The notes: generated by a model from the sequence alone, not told the origin. Numbered from the stretch's first letter, positions 44,101 to 52,750 are shown. The stretch: DNA of 64,000 nucleotides from Nitrospinaceae bacterium (GCA_028278405.1 JANQEK010000014.1:1-64000); one strand, 5' to 3'. Translations and numbers: made by a program.

Positions 44101-44366
44101 CCGAGGCCGGTTTTGGAGGAGCTTTCCATTTCCACCAGGCCGACAATCGATTTCAGGTGCTGCTCCTGTTCGTCAATGATTTCCCGTTCGACTTCCTCCG
44201 GACTCGCTCCCGGCCAGGTTGTGCGGATGCTCAATTCCGGCTGGCTGATCTCGGGAGTCAATTGAACAGGTATGCGGAGCAGTGACATGATGCCGAACAT
44301 GAGGATCAGGATGACTCCAACGGCGACGGTGACTCCGTATTTGAGAGACTGTTCGACCAGTTTCAT
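41106..44366 (-). CDS. RND-family inner-membrane efflux transporter (AcrB-type)
   Basis: Encodes 1086 residues, a normal length. The N-terminus MKLVEQSLKYGVTVAVGVILILMFGI leads to the first span, followed by the periplasmic porter domain (GASPEEVEREI), the span with AFAVGMVVDASIIVLENIYRHR carrying one proton-relay Asp, and the second half with spans at GNFILAVIITYLLLAVLFQHW and GFIILIGVVVNNAILIIHQ. It pumps substrates out by proton antiport together with the adaptor at 44376 and an outer-membrane channel that is not in this window. The substrate is unknown. Only one of the two Asp residues found in E. coli AcrB span 4 is present, as in many HAE1 relatives. Confidence 0.95.
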   Translation of the reverse strand: MKLVEQSLKYGVTVAVGVILILMFGIMSLLRIPVQLTPEISQPELSIRTTWPGASPEEVEREIIDEQEQHLKSIVGLVEMESSSKTGLGQVYLEFQVGTNLQDALVRTANALNQVQAYPEDADEPTIKTVNISDRPIGWFVLSPLPGKEAEVNVYHYRDFAEDFIKTRFERIPGVSDSSVYGGSPLELQVIFDPHALAERGISIFQLREALRKQNRNVSGGDFDEGKRRYIIRTTGEFKSPKDVERTIITHINRRPVYVKDVAEVKVDYDELRDYVRHNGMPGIAVNTRREIGSNIIEVMRDIKIVVADMNENLLHPLGLHLAQTADKTEYISRSIDMVTFNLLVGGTMAIVILLLFLRSFYSTLVIALAIPISVIGSFLIITLMGRTINVIMLAGMAFAVGMVVDASIIVLENIYRHRQMGKDTLTAAHDGASEVWGAIFASTLTTLAVFIPILFIEEEVGQLFQDIAVAISSAVTLSMIISILVIPALARKLLHYEEMHHASSGILKTIFRNVFGLVPLAAAFNRIVIGGLKRIFRFPFVQSVLVLTLTVLPLYGAWLLIPKTEYLPEGDQNVIIGMMIPPQGYNIDEMHNIGNEMEKNYRAYWEAMPGSPEEAELEGPAVRNFLFIGSRGRLFTIVKAKDPERAPELIPVLKKELVKVPGMIAITRQLSLFSSAFSGSRGIEMNIMGPDLVKITEIARNSFFKLKNVMPGAQIRPKPGIELGQPQIRIQPRWQSIAELNIDVFELGYSVAALVDGVYADEVFLNPDKIKVPYMPREGIDLILQSREQDVRKTQDIPEMILHTEKGRAVPLVNVAEMVETVSSDEIRHFERKRSVTLEISPPVEMSLEEGINLVKNQIIQPLKDDGTLSGEYSINLTGNADKLEKTRQAMSGNFILAVIITYLLLAVLFQHWGFPLIIMLSVPMAAVGGVIGLWALNLFVIQPLDVLTMLGFIILIGVVVNNAILIIHQTLLHIRRDNMFYRDAILESVRNRIRPIFMSTFTSIFGLMPLVVLPGAGSEIYRGIGVVILSGLFFSTIFTLLLIPCLLNLSFGMKTGSSTPPAQSQPPASTPSEVKILTQNPRGL

Positions 44367-44375
44367 GATGCGGCT

Positions 44376-45668
44376 CTAGTGGATTTTCTTGACGATGTTG
44401 ACTTTGGAGTTGGGTTTCAGGCGTTCGTTTCCTTGAATCACGATCCAATCTCCGGGCTTAATCTTTTTGCCCTGAAAGCCAATGGCAATCAGATTTTGTT
44501 CCAGCCTTCCGGTTTGAACGACAACCTTGTGAACCTTGAGCGACTTGTCTTTTGACTTGCGAACCACCCAGACCACGGTTTCTCTGGGGCTGCGGACGAT
44601 CGCGTCCTTCGGAACAAACAGGGTTTTCCGTTTTTTCTTTCCCGGTTTCAATTCTACCCGGACCAGCATTCCCGGCGCCAGTTTGGAATTGGTTTTTGCG
44701 ACTTTGATGCGTATCGGAAAGGTCCGCGATACCGGGTCTCCGGAACGGATTTTTTCGATCACTGTTCCCTTGAAAGATTTTCCATTGGAATGGTTTTCAT
44801 AGGATTCCAGCATGATTTTTGCCGTTGATCCAATCTCTATTTGATTGAACTGAAACTGTGGTACATGGACTTCGACCTTAAGAGGTCTGGCGCGGATCAT
44901 GGAAAGAGCCGGATCTCCCTGTTCCAGCCATTGGCCGACTTCTGTTTCCTTTTTAATGATGTAACCGTGGAACGGGGCGAACAGAGTCGCCCTATTGATA
45001 TTGTCTTGAATCATCTGAATACGAGCTTCCGCAGCTTTCAGGTTGGCTTCCTCCTGTTTTATTTTTTCCGAACGGGGGCCAGCCACAAGCTCGTTCAGCA
45101 TCGACTGTTTTTCCTCCAACTCTGCCTGTGCAGCCTGGGCCTGGGCGTCGGCTTTGTCAAATTCGTCGAGGCTGAGAACGCCATCTTTATACAATTTTTT
45201 GATTCGCTTGAGCTCATTATCGGCTAACCGGACCCGGGCCTTGGATTGGATGACCGCGGATTTAGCTGCTTCGATGGTTTCCGGGCGGGTACCGGTATTC
45301 AGTTCTTCCAAACGGGCCTCAACCAATTTTTTCTCAGCTTTTGCCAAGTCCCGCTGGATGACGAAGGGGTCGATTCGCAATTTAACCAGAGGAGTTCCCT
45401 TGCGCACATATTGACCTTCCTGGAACAGCAGTTTGTCCACCCGACCGTCCACTTCAGATGCCAGTTGAGTTGTCGCCCAGGCTTGAACCGTTCCGGGATA
45501 TTCAAATGACGAGTGCGTGGCGATTTCCCTGGCTTTGGCCACCCCCACAGGGACCGGGCGGTCTTTCTTTTTTTGAGCGTACAGAGAGGAGGGTAAAGCC
45601 AAGCCACCTATTATTAAGACGACAAAAGCTACTTTTATTAAATAAGGAGTTATCTTATAGAATCTCAT
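44376..45668 (-). CDS. RND efflux periplasmic adaptor (membrane fusion protein)
   Basis: Encodes 430 residues. A signal/anchor segment (about 10-31) is followed by the HlyD/AcrA layout: lipoyl-like half motif (STTQLASEVDGRVDKLLFQEGQYVRKGTPLVKL here as ATTQLASEVDG), a long alpha-hairpin (about 110-235, coiled coil rich in Glu, Lys and Ala), second lipoyl half (ATLFAPFHGYIIKKETEVGQWLEQG), a beta-barrel and a C-terminal membrane-proximal domain. It bridges the RND pump and the outer-membrane channel. It is 9 bases upstream of the pump gene, first in the operon. Confidence 0.94.
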   Translation of the reverse strand: MRFYKITPYLIKVAFVVLIIGGLALPSSLYAQKKKDRPVPVGVAKAREIATHSSFEYPGTVQAWATTQLASEVDGRVDKLLFQEGQYVRKGTPLVKLRIDPFVIQRDLAKAEKKLVEARLEELNTGTRPETIEAAKSAVIQSKARVRLADNELKRIKKLYKDGVLSLDEFDKADAQAQAAQAELEEKQSMLNELVAGPRSEKIKQEEANLKAAEARIQMIQDNINRATLFAPFHGYIIKKETEVGQWLEQGDPALSMIRARPLKVEVHVPQFQFNQIEIGSTAKIMLESYENHSNGKSFKGTVIEKIRSGDPVSRTFPIRIKVAKTNSKLAPGMLVRVELKPGKKKRKTLFVPKDAIVRSPRETVVWVVRKSKDKSLKVHKVVVQTGRLEQNLIAIGFQGKKIKPGDWIVIQGNERLKPNSKVNIVKKIH

Positions 45669-45854
45669 GTATCACTTAAGCCTTACGGGTTCAGCTGACC
45701 GCTCATGGAAGCTTCGCATTATGCCCAAGGATCATCTTAAAAGCCAATGATTTCACTGGTTAGCATATCGTATGAAAATTTCCCGTGCATTAATCTTTTT
45801 GCGCTTCTATGGAGGCTAATAAGGCGGGGAATGGGTAAAAAGAGAGAGGCGGAA

Positions 45855-46691
45855 TCAGGATTGGACTTGAATCGTCAGGATCAAGTCACCTCTTCGTTCA
45901 TTGGTGATCGATCCTTTTTCGCGAAGGCGTAGTTTCTTGCCGGAAGAAATTCCGGGTGGGATATTGACCTGAAGGTGTTCGGAGCTTTCACCGATCCGGT
46001 ATGAAATCTGTTTTTTAACTCCCGTCTGCGCTTCGTCCGGGGTTACTGAAATGTTGTAATACAAATTTGCATCGTTTTTTGCAGGGGTGTCCTTGGCGGG
46101 TTTGGCAAACACGTTTTTAATGGATTCAGCCATAGAGGGGGCTGACTTCCTGGGTGATTGTGATTGTTCTTGGGCCTGTTTTCTTTTTTTGAAAGCATAG
46201 AGAGAGGAACCTACTGTACTTAGCAACCACAGGCCCGTTCCTATTTTTCCCAAGGGACCGGGAATCATTCGCAGAAATCTGGCGATTCCTCCGGCAGTGC
46301 CAAAAAAAACGGTGCCAAAAAAGTCCGGGCCGGTGCGGAAACCGGACTGTTTGAAATCAGTATTCAAATCGTTGAAAATATCTTTACCGAATGCCTGGCG
46401 GAACATGTTTTCGAAAATTTCTTGTTGACTGTAACGAAATTGAGGCCCGCCCTGTGCCCCGGCAAATGGGTTTTTGCGAAACACATCATATTCGCGGCGT
46501 TTCATGGGGTCCATGAGGACGCCATAGGCTTCGGTGATTTCCTTAAAGCGCTCCTCACTTTTGGGATCATTGGGATTGCGGTCAGGGTGGTGCTCCAGAG
46601 CCAGTTTCCGGTAGGACTTCTTGATCTGTTCCTCGGTGGCTTGTTCCGGGATTCCGAGTATCTGGTAATAATCTTTAGTATGAGTTTTCAT
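45855..46691 (-). CDS. membrane-anchored J-domain (DnaJ-like) protein
   Basis: Encodes 278 residues. The J domain (about 6-72) has the HPD motif (LEHHPDRNPND) needed to stimulate DnaK ATPase. Instead of the Gly/Phe region and zinc fingers there is a Phe-rich middle and a hydrophobic stretch near 136-166 (FLRMIPGPLGKIGTGLWLLSTVGSSLYAF), then a basic linker and a C-terminal domain resembling DnaJ CTD II (YYNISVTPDEAQTGVKKQISY...VNIPPGISSGKKLRLREKG...GDLILTIQV). It is probably a CbpA-like co-chaperone tied to the membrane. It follows the gene at 46707 by 15 bases. Confidence 0.88.
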   Translation of the reverse strand: MKTHTKDYYQILGIPEQATEEQIKKSYRKLALEHHPDRNPNDPKSEERFKEITEAYGVLMDPMKRREYDVFRKNPFAGAQGGPQFRYSQQEIFENMFRQAFGKDIFNDLNTDFKQSGFRTGPDFFGTVFFGTAGGIARFLRMIPGPLGKIGTGLWLLSTVGSSLYAFKKRKQAQEQSQSPRKSAPSMAESIKNVFAKPAKDTPAKNDANLYYNISVTPDEAQTGVKKQISYRIGESSEHLQVNIPPGISSGKKLRLREKGSITNERRGDLILTIQVQS

Positions 46692-46706
46692 TACAATAAA
46701 CCCGAC

Positions 46707-47246
46707 CTACATCCCCAGTTGTTGAGGATAGGTGGCTTCAGCGACTTCCGGGCCTTCCAGCCGTGTATTTTGTTTGGTTGTTGCCAGTCGATACGTTTCG
46801 TCTTTGTGAAGACTTTGATTAAGGTTTAAAAAATCAATCAGGATCGGAATGGAGGAAATTTCCATATCCTTCTTTATAGGCACAATGATAAAGTCCTCCG
46901 TGCTCAAGACATCGCGGTATTTTCGCTTCATATTCATGTTGTAGGCCTTGTAGCCGGGTACGGCTTCTGCTCCCCGGTAGGGCTCTCTGTTCAGTACCTT
47001 GTACTGCTCGGGAATATACACATTGGCGAAATAATCCGGACCGAGGGAATGGTGGACTACTGTCTGAACTTTCAATATCCGGAGGCTATCACTGGTAGGC
47101 GACATTTTCATGCTGACATAGTAAGTCCTGTCGTGGAAATTGAGATTTTCCATGAAAACGATGCCGTACAACACGTTGAACTTGAATTGCAGAAAGATTC
47201 CCAGAGCGATCCAGCCGAATATTTTCCAGAATTTTTTCACTTTCAA
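46707..47246 (-). CDS. anchored periplasmic protein, unknown function
   Basis: Encodes 179 residues. One N-terminal hydrophobic span (about 10-30) is followed by a beta-rich domain with a repeated Tyr/Pro/Val pattern (YYVSMKMSPTSDSLRILKVQTVVHHSL...YFANVYIPEQYKVL). No family is recognised. It lies just upstream of the J-domain gene in the same direction, so the two form a probable operon and may share an envelope-folding task. A perfect inverted repeat lies in its upstream region at 47297. Confidence 0.65.
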   Translation of the reverse strand: MKVKKFWKIFGWIALGIFLQFKFNVLYGIVFMENLNFHDRTYYVSMKMSPTSDSLRILKVQTVVHHSLGPDYFANVYIPEQYKVLNREPYRGAEAVPGYKAYNMNMKRKYRDVLSTEDFIIVPIKKDMEISSIPILIDFLNLNQSLHKDETYRLATTKQNTRLEGPEVAEATYPQQLGM

Positions 47247-47296
47247 GACCCCGTTTAATTCCTTAAGATGGACAATTCTTCATTTTTAAACAAAAA

Positions 47297-47315
47297 TAAC
47301 AGGTTTTTCCTGTTA
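47297..47315. promoter_or_regulatory. 7-bp inverted repeat in a divergent promoter region
   Basis: TAACAGG (47297-47303), TTTTT, CCTGTTA (47309-47315). It lies between the divergent genes starting at 47246 and 47437, within an AT-rich stretch that must hold both promoters. An operator is possible; no terminator-like T-run follows. Confidence 0.4.
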
Positions 47316-47436
47316 ATTATATATAAAATGGGAGTTCAGCGGTGAGGCATATAATTAATTATTTCATACTGATACAGCTAAAAGCAACCTCTTGTCACTG
47401 TCCGGCAATATTTTGTCAATAGGGGTGAAGATAGGC

Positions 47437-48051
47437 ATGAAACGAGGATATTTAATTGCACTGGAAGGGGTCGACGGCACGGGGAAATCCACCCAGTGCC
47501 AATTGCTGGCGGAATATCTGGAATCCTGCGGTTTTCCGGTGGTTCGTCTCCGTGAACCCACGACCGGTGTGTGGGGGCAAAAAATTCGTAAAATCCTGAC
47601 GGAAGGGCGCGGGGAAGTGACTCCTGAAGAGGAGTTGCAATATTTTATCAATGACCGCAAAGAAGATGTCGAGCAGAATATTATCCCGGCGCTGGAGGAG
47701 GACAAAATCGTATTGATTGACCGCTATTATTATTCCACAGCGGCTTATCAGGGGGCTTTGGGATTCGATCCGCAAAAAATCGTCAATGATAACGAATCAT
47801 TTGCGCCGCGCCCGGACCTTCTTTTTATCATTCAAGGGTCGCTGGACGAAAGTTTTCGACGCATCGAGAAGGGTAGGGACGGTTTCAGCTCCTTTGAAAA
47901 GCGCGACTATCTGGAAAAAGTTCAAAAAATTTTTGACACGTTTGACGGAAATCATATTCGCCGAATTGATGGCGATCCCCCGATAAAAGAAGTTCAACGG
48001 GTTCTACGGCAGGAGGTCAACGGTCTGCTGAAAATTGAGGAAGCTTCATGA
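47437..48051 (+). CDS. tmk: thymidylate kinase
   Basis: Phosphorylates dTMP to dTDP for DNA synthesis. The 204 residues have P-loop EGVDGTGKST near the N-terminus, VRLREPTTG and the DRYYYSTAAYQG motif, typical of the family, then DLLFIIQGSLDESFRRIEKGRDGFSSFEK near the lid. ATG 47437 starts right at the first beta strand; in-frame starts at 47392 and 47425 (GTG) are possible but add unneeded residues. ubiX overlaps its last four bases. Confidence 0.95.
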   Translation: MKRGYLIALEGVDGTGKSTQCQLLAEYLESCGFPVVRLREPTTGVWGQKIRKILTEGRGEVTPEEELQYFINDRKEDVEQNIIPALEEDKIVLIDRYYYSTAAYQGALGFDPQKIVNDNESFAPRPDLLFIIQGSLDESFRRIEKGRDGFSSFEKRDYLEKVQKIFDTFDGNHIRRIDGDPPIKEVQRVLRQEVNGLLKIEEAS

Positions 48052-48602
48052 AACGGTTTATCATAGCTATTACCGGTGCCAGCGGTGTTTGTTACGCAAA
48101 GCGTTTGTTCGACGTATTGCAACCGAAAGCGGAGCTGCACGTCATTATCTCTGAGCGGGGAGGAGAACTATTAAATCTAGAATTAGATTTGACCTCCAAA
48201 TATTTTGCCAAAGAGAATGTCACCGTTTATAAAAATTCCAAGATCAATTCTTCCATCGCCAGCGGTTCGTTTCCGATAGACGGTATGGTAGTGGTTCCGG
48301 CCAGTATGGGAACCATTGGACGTATTGCCGCAGGAACCTCGGAAAGCCTGGTAGAGCGGGCGGCTGACGTGGCATTGAAAGAGCGCAACAAGCTTGTCCT
48401 GGTACCGAGGGAAACACCATTCAGTCAAATTCATTTGAAAAACATGCTCGCACTGGATCAGGCGGGTGCGTTGATTTTACCCGCCAATCCGGCGTTTTAC
48501 CAGAATCCCCGATCGATTGATGATCTGGTAGATTTTGTGGTAGCTCGCATATTGAATCAATTGGACGTAGAGCACGATTTAACTGAACCCTATAAGCCTT
48601 GA
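48048..48602 (+). CDS. ubiX: flavin prenyltransferase UbiX
   Basis: Adds a dimethylallyl group to FMN to make prenyl-FMN, the cofactor of UbiD-type decarboxylases. The 184 residues show AITGASGVCYAKRLFDVL at the N-terminus, the central VVVPASMGTIGRIAAGTSESLVERAADVALKERNKLVLVPRETPFSQIHLKNML and LPANPAFYQNP, all family signatures. No ubiD gene is in the window. Its ATG overlaps the stop region of tmk, indicating coupling. Confidence 0.95.
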   Translation: MKRFIIAITGASGVCYAKRLFDVLQPKAELHVIISERGGELLNLELDLTSKYFAKENVTVYKNSKINSSIASGSFPIDGMVVVPASMGTIGRIAAGTSESLVERAADVALKERNKLVLVPRETPFSQIHLKNMLALDQAGALILPANPAFYQNPRSIDDLVDFVVARILNQLDVEHDLTEPYKP

Positions 48603-48621
48603 GAACAGGAACTGCCTTAAC

Positions 48622-49812
48622 ATGATTTATCTCGATAATGCTGCCACCACGCCAATGGATCCTGAAGTGATTGACGTGGTTCAGAGATCAATGCAAAAGG
48701 ACTTCGCCAATTCGGGAACGGTCTATTCGTTGGGATTGGATGCCAGGCAACGCATTGAAGAGGCGGAAAACCGGATTCGAAATAGTTTGTCGATTCCCTC
48801 CGATTATAAAATCATTTTTACCAGCGGTGGAAGTGAATCCAACAATCTTTTTATAAAAGGATATGGTTTTCCCGGTAAAAAAATGGCTTATCTGGGACTC
48901 GAGCACCCGAGCATTGTTCAAACACTGGAGTCGTTTCGTGACTTTGGCAATGAACCGGTCTCTTTACTGTCGTTTCAAAAGGAAGGACGGTTGGATGAGT
49001 CCGCCATTTCTCTGCTTAAGAAAGAAAAAGTACGGTTATTGTGTTTGTCGCATGTGAACAATGAATTGGGTAGTGTCAATGATCCTACGTTATTATTGTC
49101 TGCGTTGAAAAATCAATCCCCTCAAACGCGTTTATTTCTCGATGGTGTGCAGGCGGTAGGTAAACTGAAGCTGTCTACTGAAATGTGGCGGGGCCTGGCC
49201 GGATATTCGATTTCTGGTCATAAAATCAATGGACCAAAGGGTATCGGGTTGTTAGTGATCGAAGGAAACCTGGATCTGAAACCGCAGATCCACGGTGGAC
49301 AACAGCAGCACCGTTTGCGCTCGGGAACCTTGCCGGTTCCCCTGATTGTTGGGTTGGCCCACGCCATCCAACGTGCTGTCCAGAAAACGGATGAGATAGT
49401 GAAGAAAAATCAGAAGCTGTTTCGTCATCTAATCGCAGGTCTGAAAAATCTGGCGGAGAGTTTGCCTGAGTTAGACCTGGGTTTTAATTCGTCACTATCG
49501 GAGGAATTGTCCCGGCAGTCGCCTTCCATCGTCAATTTCCGTTTTGCGCCTGTGGAGGGTGAAGTTATGCTCCACCACCTGGAAGAAAAAGGGATTTATG
49601 TGGGGTTGGGAAGCGCCTGCAGCGCCCATTCCAAGGAGCCATCGAAAATTTTGACAGGTATCGGATTGACGCCGGAAGAAGCCCGCTGCAGTTTGAGAAT
49701 TTCATTTGGCTCTCAAAATAACCTTGCGGACATTGATACTTTTCTTGAAGCGTTCGGCGAGGCCTACCGTCAACTCTATTCCACCTTCAACCGAAAAACC
49801 GCCCACAAATGA
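48622..49812 (+). CDS. cysteine desulfurase, NifS/IscS family
   Basis: Removes sulfur from cysteine to make a protein persulfide for Fe-S clusters or tRNA thiolation. The 396 residues start YLDNAATTPMDPEV, with the PLP lysine in SISGHKINGPKGIG and the persulfide Cys in GLGSACSAHSKEPSK. The pyridoxal-binding His is in LEHPSIVQ. Its stop overlaps thiI by 4 bases, so it most likely feeds ThiI, like the NifZ-ThiI pair of Gram-positive bacteria. Confidence 0.94.
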   Translation: MIYLDNAATTPMDPEVIDVVQRSMQKDFANSGTVYSLGLDARQRIEEAENRIRNSLSIPSDYKIIFTSGGSESNNLFIKGYGFPGKKMAYLGLEHPSIVQTLESFRDFGNEPVSLLSFQKEGRLDESAISLLKKEKVRLLCLSHVNNELGSVNDPTLLLSALKNQSPQTRLFLDGVQAVGKLKLSTEMWRGLAGYSISGHKINGPKGIGLLVIEGNLDLKPQIHGGQQQHRLRSGTLPVPLIVGLAHAIQRAVQKTDEIVKKNQKLFRHLIAGLKNLAESLPELDLGFNSSLSEELSRQSPSIVNFRFAPVEGEVMLHHLEEKGIYVGLGSACSAHSKEPSKILTGIGLTPEEARCSLRISFGSQNNLADIDTFLEAFGEAYRQLYSTFNRKTAHK

Positions 49813-51002
49813 ACGAACGCAGGACTATCCTGGTCCGGTATGATGAGATCGGGCTAAAGGGAAAAAACAGGGACCAGTTTATCAATCGGCTGGTGAAAAA
49901 TATCCAACTGCAGATGAAGGATTTGGAGGGATTGGAATTCAGTGTTCCTCATGGGCGCATCTTTATTCATTGTTCCCCGGAAACCGCCAAGGAATGCACT
50001 CACAGGCTGCAAAGAATTCCCGGAGTAGCTTCGGCCAGTGTGGGTGTCACACGTGAGCCGGATTTCGATGTTCTCGCTGCTGTTGGGGTGGAGTGGATCG
50101 AGCCTCAACTGCAACCGGGAAAGGTTCTCAAGTTTTGTGTGCGCACCAACCGGGCAGATAAATCTTATCCCCATAAATCGCCGGACATCGACCGGGAAGT
50201 GGGTTCGCGCATTCTCGGGCAATTGCACGCGAAGGGACTCGAAGTGAGTATAAAGGAAGCGGATTACATTCTGGAAATCGAGATTGGTCAGGATGAAACG
50301 GTAATCTTTAACAATCGCATTCCCGGCCTGCGGGGATTGCCCGTTGGAAGTTCAGGAAATATTCTTGGGCTCATCTCAGGCGGTATTGACAGTCCGGTGG
50401 CATTGTATCGAATGATCAGGCGCGGTTGCCGGGCACATGGGATATTTTTCGACAATCGTCCGTTCATGGGTCGGGGAGGCTACGATAAGGTGGTAAAGCT
50501 CTCCAAACTCCTCAATGAGTATCAAAGGAAATCCCGTTTATATGTGGTTCCCTTTGAAGATATTCAGGTGGCAATTCGCGATTGTTGCCGTCCGGCTCAC
50601 CGTGTGGTTCTGTACAGGCGAATGATGTACCGGATCGCCCAGGCAGTGGCCCGGCAAAAAGGTTATCTGGCTCTGGCCACCGGTGAGTCTGTGGGCCAAG
50701 TCGCTTCGCAGACTCTTGAGAATTTGAATGCGGTTTCCCAGGTCGTCAATATGAGTGTGTTTCGCCCGCTGATCGGAATGAACAAACAGGAAATAATCAA
50801 CGAGGCGAAAGTACTGGGAACCTATGGTATCAGTATCGAACCATATCCCGATTGTTGTTCGGTTTTCATGCCGCCGCGGCCTGCGACACGCGCCAAGATT
50901 CCGGATTTGGAAGTGGATGAAACCAAGTATCCCTGGGAACAGCTGATGTTGGATGCCATTGCCAAAATGGAATGTGTGAATCTGGATTCCTTACCCCTCT
51001 GA
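49809..51002 (+). CDS. thiI: tRNA 4-thiouridine synthase ThiI (no rhodanese domain)
   Basis: Adenylates U8 of tRNA and puts in sulfur. The 397 residues have an N-terminal ferredoxin-like part and THUMP domain (about 60-165) and a PP-loop domain with SGGIDS at 190-195. A conserved-type Cys lies in PDCCSVF. It ends there, without the C-terminal rhodanese domain of the E. coli enzyme, so sulfur must come directly from the coupled cysteine desulfurase. Its 3' end overlaps the convergent folK by 12 bases. Confidence 0.94.
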   Translation: MNERRTILVRYDEIGLKGKNRDQFINRLVKNIQLQMKDLEGLEFSVPHGRIFIHCSPETAKECTHRLQRIPGVASASVGVTREPDFDVLAAVGVEWIEPQLQPGKVLKFCVRTNRADKSYPHKSPDIDREVGSRILGQLHAKGLEVSIKEADYILEIEIGQDETVIFNNRIPGLRGLPVGSSGNILGLISGGIDSPVALYRMIRRGCRAHGIFFDNRPFMGRGGYDKVVKLSKLLNEYQRKSRLYVVPFEDIQVAIRDCCRPAHRVVLYRRMMYRIAQAVARQKGYLALATGESVGQVASQTLENLNAVSQVVNMSVFRPLIGMNKQEIINEAKVLGTYGISIEPYPDCCSVFMPPRPATRAKIPDLEVDETKYPWEQLMLDAIAKMECVNLDSLPL

Positions 51003-51488
51003 GGATATACGTTTTATCTCCTGCGGACTCGGAATTTTGTCCAACAATTCCTGTACGGATATTTTCAGTGAAGGATGAATGAGGTCCGGAGCGATCTCGT
51101 TCATCGGTTCCAATACAAAGCTTCTTTCTGGTATTCCGGGATGAGGAATTTCCAAGCCGTCTTGCTTCAAAATCAAATCATCATAGAAAAGAATATCAAG
51201 ATCAATGATTCGGGGGCCCCACTTTTCGTTGCGAGTTCGACCCATGGACTGCTCGATGGATAGACATGCTTGGAGTAAATCCTCAGGAGAGAGGCCAGTG
51301 GTCAGTTGGATCGCGGCGTTAACAAACCAGTCTTGATCGGGTAGGCCAAACGGTTCCGATTGATATAAGGAGGATTGAGTCAGGAGGGTCAGATCAGAGT
51401 GTGCGTTGAGATGCTCGATCGCCTTCAGGCAATTCTCCGCCGGAGATCCCAGATTGGAACCGATGCCTATGTAGGCGGTATGCAACAT
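50991..51488 (-). CDS. folK: 6-hydroxymethyl-7,8-dihydropterin pyrophosphokinase
   Basis: Transfers pyrophosphate from ATP to hydroxymethyldihydropterin in folate synthesis. The 165 residues have YIGIGSNLGSPAENC, SSLYQSEPFG, FVNAAIQL, the active-site segment RNEKWGPRIIDLDILFY and IPHPGIPERSFVLEPMNEIAP, all characteristic. It is 20 bases after dapL on the minus strand and is the last gene of that run. It is convergent with and slightly overlaps thiI. Confidence 0.96.
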   Translation of the reverse strand: MLHTAYIGIGSNLGSPAENCLKAIEHLNAHSDLTLLTQSSLYQSEPFGLPDQDWFVNAAIQLTTGLSPEDLLQACLSIEQSMGRTRNEKWGPRIIDLDILFYDDLILKQDGLEIPHPGIPERSFVLEPMNEIAPDLIHPSLKISVQELLDKIPSPQEIKRISSEG

Positions 51489-51508
51489 GGGAGAAGACTC
51501 CCTTTGAT

Positions 51509-52750
51509 CTAAAATTCAAAATTGACCGACGATAGCCGTTTTTTGATTTCACCCATGATTCGGTTTTCATCGGCCGGGTCCTTGGCTGCAAATGTGGCCG
51601 AAAACCGGACAAAATTCCCGACATCATCCCAGGGCACGGTGGAGATCAAATGCTCGGTGATCAGGTATTGTGAGAAATCTTCCGCGCTTTCAAATTTTCT
51701 TCCACCGGCAATACCTTTTGGCGCTTTTACGAACAGAAAGAATGATCCGCCTGGCATTTTCGCATTGAAGCCTACCGAGTTCAAAGTATCGACCAGGGAA
51801 GTGAGCCGCCGTTGATATTTTTCGACGATGCGCGCCGTGATTTCCGGATGTTCAAGGGCATAGATGCCTGCTCTTTGAATGGCGGCGAACTGGCCGGAAT
51901 CTATATTGTCCTTTACATGAGCAAGACCTTTCACTACCAATTCATTGCCGACAATGAAAGCGATGCGCCAACCCGTCATGTTGTAGGCCTTGGAGTGTGA
52001 ATGAAGTTCCACTCCGACATCCATCGCACCCGGCACGGAAAGGAAGCTGATGGGTTTGGCGCCGTAAGTAAGCGTTGCGTAGGCGGCATCCTGAATGACA
52101 ACGACACCGTGGGTCTTGGCGAATTCGACGACCTCTTCATAAAATTTAAGGGTGGCGTTGGCGCCGGTCGGGTTGTTGGGATAGTTGATGTACAGTAGCT
52201 TGGCTTGCTTCGCAGTTTTGGAGTCGATACTTTTAAGGTCGGGTAAAAAATTGTTACTCTCTTTTAGCTCCAGATTGACTACTTTGCCGCCCAGGTACTG
52301 GGTGTGAGTTCCCATCACCGGATAACCCGGAATGGTCATCAAAGTGATGTCGCCGGGATTGATAAAGATGGAAGGCGCCATGGCAAGGCACGGCTTCGAC
52401 CCGATCGTGTGGTTGACGTGCTTTTTGGGGTCCAGGCCGGTCACACCAAACGTTTTTGTCATATATTTGACCGCAGCGGTTTTGAATTCATCAATTCCGT
52501 TATCGGTGTATCCTCGGTTCTCCGGTTTTTCAGCTTCGCTTTGCAGAGCCTTGACGACACCCACGTCGGCCATTTCATCCGGCTCGCCCACACCCATGTC
52601 GAACAGTTCCTTACCGGGGTTGGCTTCCAGCGCTGCCCGCTTGGCACGTTTGATTTTTTCAAATTTGTATATTTTTGTGTCTTTGCCGAACTGGTTTCCT
52701 CCCAGACGGTCAGAAAACAGGTTTTGAATATAACTTTCAGTCGATGACAT
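51509..52750 (-). CDS. dapL: LL-diaminopimelate aminotransferase
   Basis: Converts tetrahydrodipicolinate directly to LL-diaminopimelate in the lysine and peptidoglycan pathway. The 413 residues form an aminotransferase class I/II fold, with PGKELFDMGVGEPDEMAD, IGSKPCLAMAPS, NYPNNPTGANA and the PLP lysine in HSHSKAYNMTGWRIAF. GSKPCLA and the DNGIDEFKTAAVKYM region favour the DapL2 type over general aspartate aminotransferases. ATG 52750 is chosen over 52795 because GGAG precedes it. DapL occurs mostly in plants, Chlamydiae and several deep bacterial phyla, a taxonomic hint. Confidence 0.9.
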   Translation of the reverse strand: MSSTESYIQNLFSDRLGGNQFGKDTKIYKFEKIKRAKRAALEANPGKELFDMGVGEPDEMADVGVVKALQSEAEKPENRGYTDNGIDEFKTAAVKYMTKTFGVTGLDPKKHVNHTIGSKPCLAMAPSIFINPGDITLMTIPGYPVMGTHTQYLGGKVVNLELKESNNFLPDLKSIDSKTAKQAKLLYINYPNNPTGANATLKFYEEVVEFAKTHGVVVIQDAAYATLTYGAKPISFLSVPGAMDVGVELHSHSKAYNMTGWRIAFIVGNELVVKGLAHVKDNIDSGQFAAIQRAGIYALEHPEITARIVEKYQRRLTSLVDTLNSVGFNAKMPGGSFFLFVKAPKGIAGGRKFESAEDFSQYLITEHLISTVPWDDVGNFVRFSATFAAKDPADENRIMGEIKKRLSSVNFEF

